DNA from: Alphaproteobacteria bacterium HT1-32
GTDB lineage: Bacteria > Pseudomonadota > Alphaproteobacteria > Rhodospirillales > HT1-32
Assembly (NCBI GenBank): GCA_009649675.1
Contig: WJPL01000001.1
Span: 764,469 to 828,468, forward strand
Direction: 5' to 3'
DNA length: 64,000 bases
Below, piece after piece: positions 62,189-64,000 of the stretch. Both the position numbers and the translations under genes were made by a program. How positions within the stretch are numbered: the first letter of the stretch is position 1; each line of letters begins with the position of its first letter. Under the pieces are notes generated by a model, which had not been told where the DNA came from, ran no database searches, and worked only from the letters and a program-made list of their open reading frames with translations.

Positions 62189-63277
62189 ATGACGTTTTCT
62201 GCAACACTGAAAAAACTCACCATTGCTGCGGTAATGCTCGTCATCGCCGGACCGGCACAGGCCCTCGACCTGAGTGGCAAGACAGTAACCATTCTGGTTC
62301 CCTTCGGCGAAGGCGGCGGCAGTGACTCACTTGCGCGTTTTCTGCAGCCGTTCCTCAAAGACGCGCTGCCCGGCAACCCCAAAATCGTCGTTCTGAACAA
62401 GCCCGGTGGCGGATCGGTGACCGGTGTGAATGCCTGGGTCGGCTCTGCCAAAACCGACGGCACCAGCATTCTCGTCGGGTCAACCTCCAGCTGGGTGCCG
62501 TTCGTCTTCGGTTCAGAGACGGTCAAATACGATCCGAACACAATGCGCCCGGTGATCGGCTATCCCCGCGTCGGCGTTTACTACACCAATCCGGAAAAAA
62601 CCGGCGTGCAGGGAGCCAGCACCAAAGAAGGTGTTGAACAGCTTCGCGGCACGACACTGCTGAATGGGGCCAATGCCCCGCTGTCCCTCGACCTTGGGGA
62701 CCTGATGGTGCTGGATATGCTTGAAATTCCGCATCGCGCCATCTTCGGTCTCAGCACCAGCGAACAGAAGCGTGCCTTCCTGAGCAGTGAACTCAGCGCG
62801 AACAATGACTCCCTTTCCAGCTATGAAGGCATGGCCAGAAAGGAAGGGCCGGGGCGTGTATCACCGCTGTTCGTTCAGGGTGGTGTCGATAGTGACGGCA
62901 AGGACAAGCGTATCGACAGCCTGCCTGATGTCATGACCTTTGAAGAACTCTATGAAGCCGTAAACGGCAAGGCCCCTTCAGGTCCTGAATATACAACTTA
63001 CAAGGTGATGCATTACCTGCGCACCAATCTGGCGAAATCCATCATGTTGCCGCCGGGAACACCGGATGACGTGGTTGACGCCTATATCGCGGCTTTCCGG
63101 TCACTCGAAAGCAACGGGAAATACATGGAAGGCATCATCAACGACATCAAGGCGCAGTCCTTTGTCTATGGCGAGGACATGGCCAACGCCTTTAAGGGTG
63201 CCTCCGGTTTTGGGCCGGAAGAACGCAAGGCCGCCGAGGCCTATATGCGCAAGACGCACGGTGTCACTTTAAACTGA
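62189..63277 (+). CDS. tctC: TctC/Bug-like periplasmic solute-binding protein (third TTT system)
   Basis: 362 aa, longer than the usual about 320. Signal peptide 1-25 (ending GPAQA), the Bug-type loop VTILVPFGEGGGSDSLAR and VLNKPGGGSVTGVNAWV. The middle (about 150-260) departs from standard Bug proteins, with an acidic, Asp/Lys-rich insert (GGVDSDGKDKRIDSL). A GGGAGG ribosome site precedes it. Upstream of tctA with no tctB in between. Ligand unknown. Confidence 0.87.
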   Translation: MTFSATLKKLTIAAVMLVIAGPAQALDLSGKTVTILVPFGEGGGSDSLARFLQPFLKDALPGNPKIVVLNKPGGGSVTGVNAWVGSAKTDGTSILVGSTSSWVPFVFGSETVKYDPNTMRPVIGYPRVGVYYTNPEKTGVQGASTKEGVEQLRGTTLLNGANAPLSLDLGDLMVLDMLEIPHRAIFGLSTSEQKRAFLSSELSANNDSLSSYEGMARKEGPGRVSPLFVQGGVDSDGKDKRIDSLPDVMTFEELYEAVNGKAPSGPEYTTYKVMHYLRTNLAKSIMLPPGTPDDVVDAYIAAFRSLESNGKYMEGIINDIKAQSFVYGEDMANAFKGASGFGPEERKAAEAYMRKTHGVTLN

Positions 63278-63292
63278 TGGTATGACGTCGTC

Positions 63293-63323
63293 GGGAAAGG
63301 CTGGCATCAGGCTGGCCTTTCCC
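63293..63323 (+). terminator. Intercistronic hairpin between third tctC and tctA
   Basis: GGGAAAGGC (63293-63301), 13-nt loop, GCCTTTCCC (63315-63323): a perfect 9-bp stem, starting 16 bases after the tctC stop and ending 33 bases before the tctA start, at the same place in the operon as the hairpin of the first TTT system. Acts as an attenuator or mRNA-protecting stem (inference). Confidence 0.55.
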
Positions 63324-63356
63324 CGCGCCACCACGTTCTGACGAAAGTGTTTCCCC

Positions 63357-64000
63357 GTGTTTGACCAACTGTTTTTATCAGCCGCGACCGTCTTCAGCGG
63401 CCCGCATCTGCTCATGCTGACAGCCGGGGTCGTCCTTGGTCTCGTCGTTGGCATCCTGCCGGGACTGGGCGGATCGGCCGGACTGGCCCTGCTGCTGCCC
63501 TTCATCTATGGCATGGACCCGGCACCGGCACTGGCCATGATGGTCGGTCTGCTGGCGGTCACCACCACCTCCGACACCTTCCCCGCCGTCCTGATGGGCA
63601 TTCCCGGCACCGCAGGCTCGCAGGCCACCGTCCTTGACGGCTTTCCGATGTCCCGGCGGGGCGAGGCGACACGGGCACTGTCAGCCGGTCTCGTCTCTTC
63701 GATCTTTGGCGGCCTTGTGGGCGCAGTATTCCTGTCTGTCGCCCTGTTCTTTGCCGAACCGATATTGCGCATGATCGGTTTTGCCGAACAGCTCATGCTG
63801 ATCGTCTTTGCTCTCTCCATGGTCGGCATGCTGACCGGGGCCAGCTATCTCAAGGGTCTGGCATCCTGCGGACTGGGCCTGATGATCGGCGCCTTTGGCG
63901 CCGCCCCCATAACCGGCGTTGAACGACTGAGCTTCGGCACCGAATATCTGGTCGAATCCGTCCCCATCATCATTGTCGGTCTCGGCCTGTTTGCGGTGCC
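63357..64000 (+). CDS. tctA: TctA-family large permease subunit (third TTT system, partial)
   Basis: The N-terminal about 214 residues of TctA; the gene runs off the right edge. Signature segments are present: VVGILPGLGGSAGLALLLPFIYGM, the TTTSDTFPAVLMGIPGTAGSQATVLDGFPMSRRGEA loop and GASYLKGLASCGLGLMIGAFG. The start is GTG 63357, and the frame is open to the window end. It comes directly after tctC; if a tctB exists it must be downstream or fused. Confidence 0.9.
   Translation, partial: MFDQLFLSAATVFSGPHLLMLTAGVVLGLVVGILPGLGGSAGLALLLPFIYGMDPAPALAMMVGLLAVTTTSDTFPAVLMGIPGTAGSQATVLDGFPMSRRGEATRALSAGLVSSIFGGLVGAVFLSVALFFAEPILRMIGFAEQLMLIVFALSMVGMLTGASYLKGLASCGLGLMIGAFGAAPITGVERLSFGTEYLVESVPIIIVGLGLFAV

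Overview
The window is a gene-dense, roughly 58% GC stretch of an alphaproteobacterial chromosome. The evidence for the class is a CcrM-type GANTC methyltransferase next to rnhB, the cluster smc / dsbA-like / DUF721 / mutY, a MarR-OmpR pair resembling Rhodobacter PetP/PetR beside ilvE, a ScfR-family short-chain acyl regulator, and an Irr-like iron box. A free-living Rhodospirillales-like marine or soil heterotroph is my guess; the genus cannot be told. No tRNA, rRNA, CRISPR array, insertion sequence or phage gene was seen.

Layout. 1-6.5 kb: a tripartite tricarboxylate transporter (TTT; tctC-tctB-tctA, minus strand, tctA cut by the left edge) divergent from a LysR regulator, which leads a plus-strand run with a TauE/SafE exporter, an enolase-superfamily enzyme and a zinc alcohol dehydrogenase: a regulated uptake-and-catabolism locus for an organic acid. 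6.5-11.6 kb: an SLC5-transporter/histidine-kinase fusion, a two-TM protein, a single-domain response regulator and a ScfR-type regulator, probably a carboxylate-sensing module. 11.8-17 kb: a complete branched-chain amino acid/amide ABC transporter. 17-20.8 kb: lepA, rnhB, ccrM. 20.9-23.5 kb: iclR-tauD-qor operon. 23.6-27.6 kb: marR-ompR-envZ-zincin operon divergent from ilvE. 27.7-33.6 kb: smc, dsbA-like, dciA-like (DUF721), mutY. 33.7-38 kb: an exported CYTH-domain protein, a fluoroacetate-dehalogenase-like hydrolase, hemW and two tandem, divergent rdgB/HAM1 genes. 38-43 kb: cobalamin genes (cobL, cobH, a DUF429-like gene, cbiX with a His-rich tail, and divergent cobD). 43-47.4 kb: a DEAD-box helicase with a structured 5' leader, a Tat-exported PhoX phosphatase and hutD. 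47.4-57.2 kb: a ten-gene iron-type uptake run (TonB receptor, FecBCDE-type ABC transporter, DUF2218 protein, a secreted unknown, ExbB, two ExbDs, TonB) with a divergent AraC regulator. 57.2-64 kb: two more TTT systems flanking an iclR-metallo-beta-lactamase-fold pair; the last tctA is cut by the right edge.

Main points of interest: an ExbD paralogue with Asn in place of the proton-path Asp; the degenerate second RdgB; the exported CYTH protein; the structured helicase leader; the DUF429-like gene inside the cob operon; the SLC5 sensor module; recurrent hairpins between the first, exported component and the membrane components of transporter operons; and several clean palindromes next to the regulators that probably use them. 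Families were assigned by reading motifs; no database search was possible.
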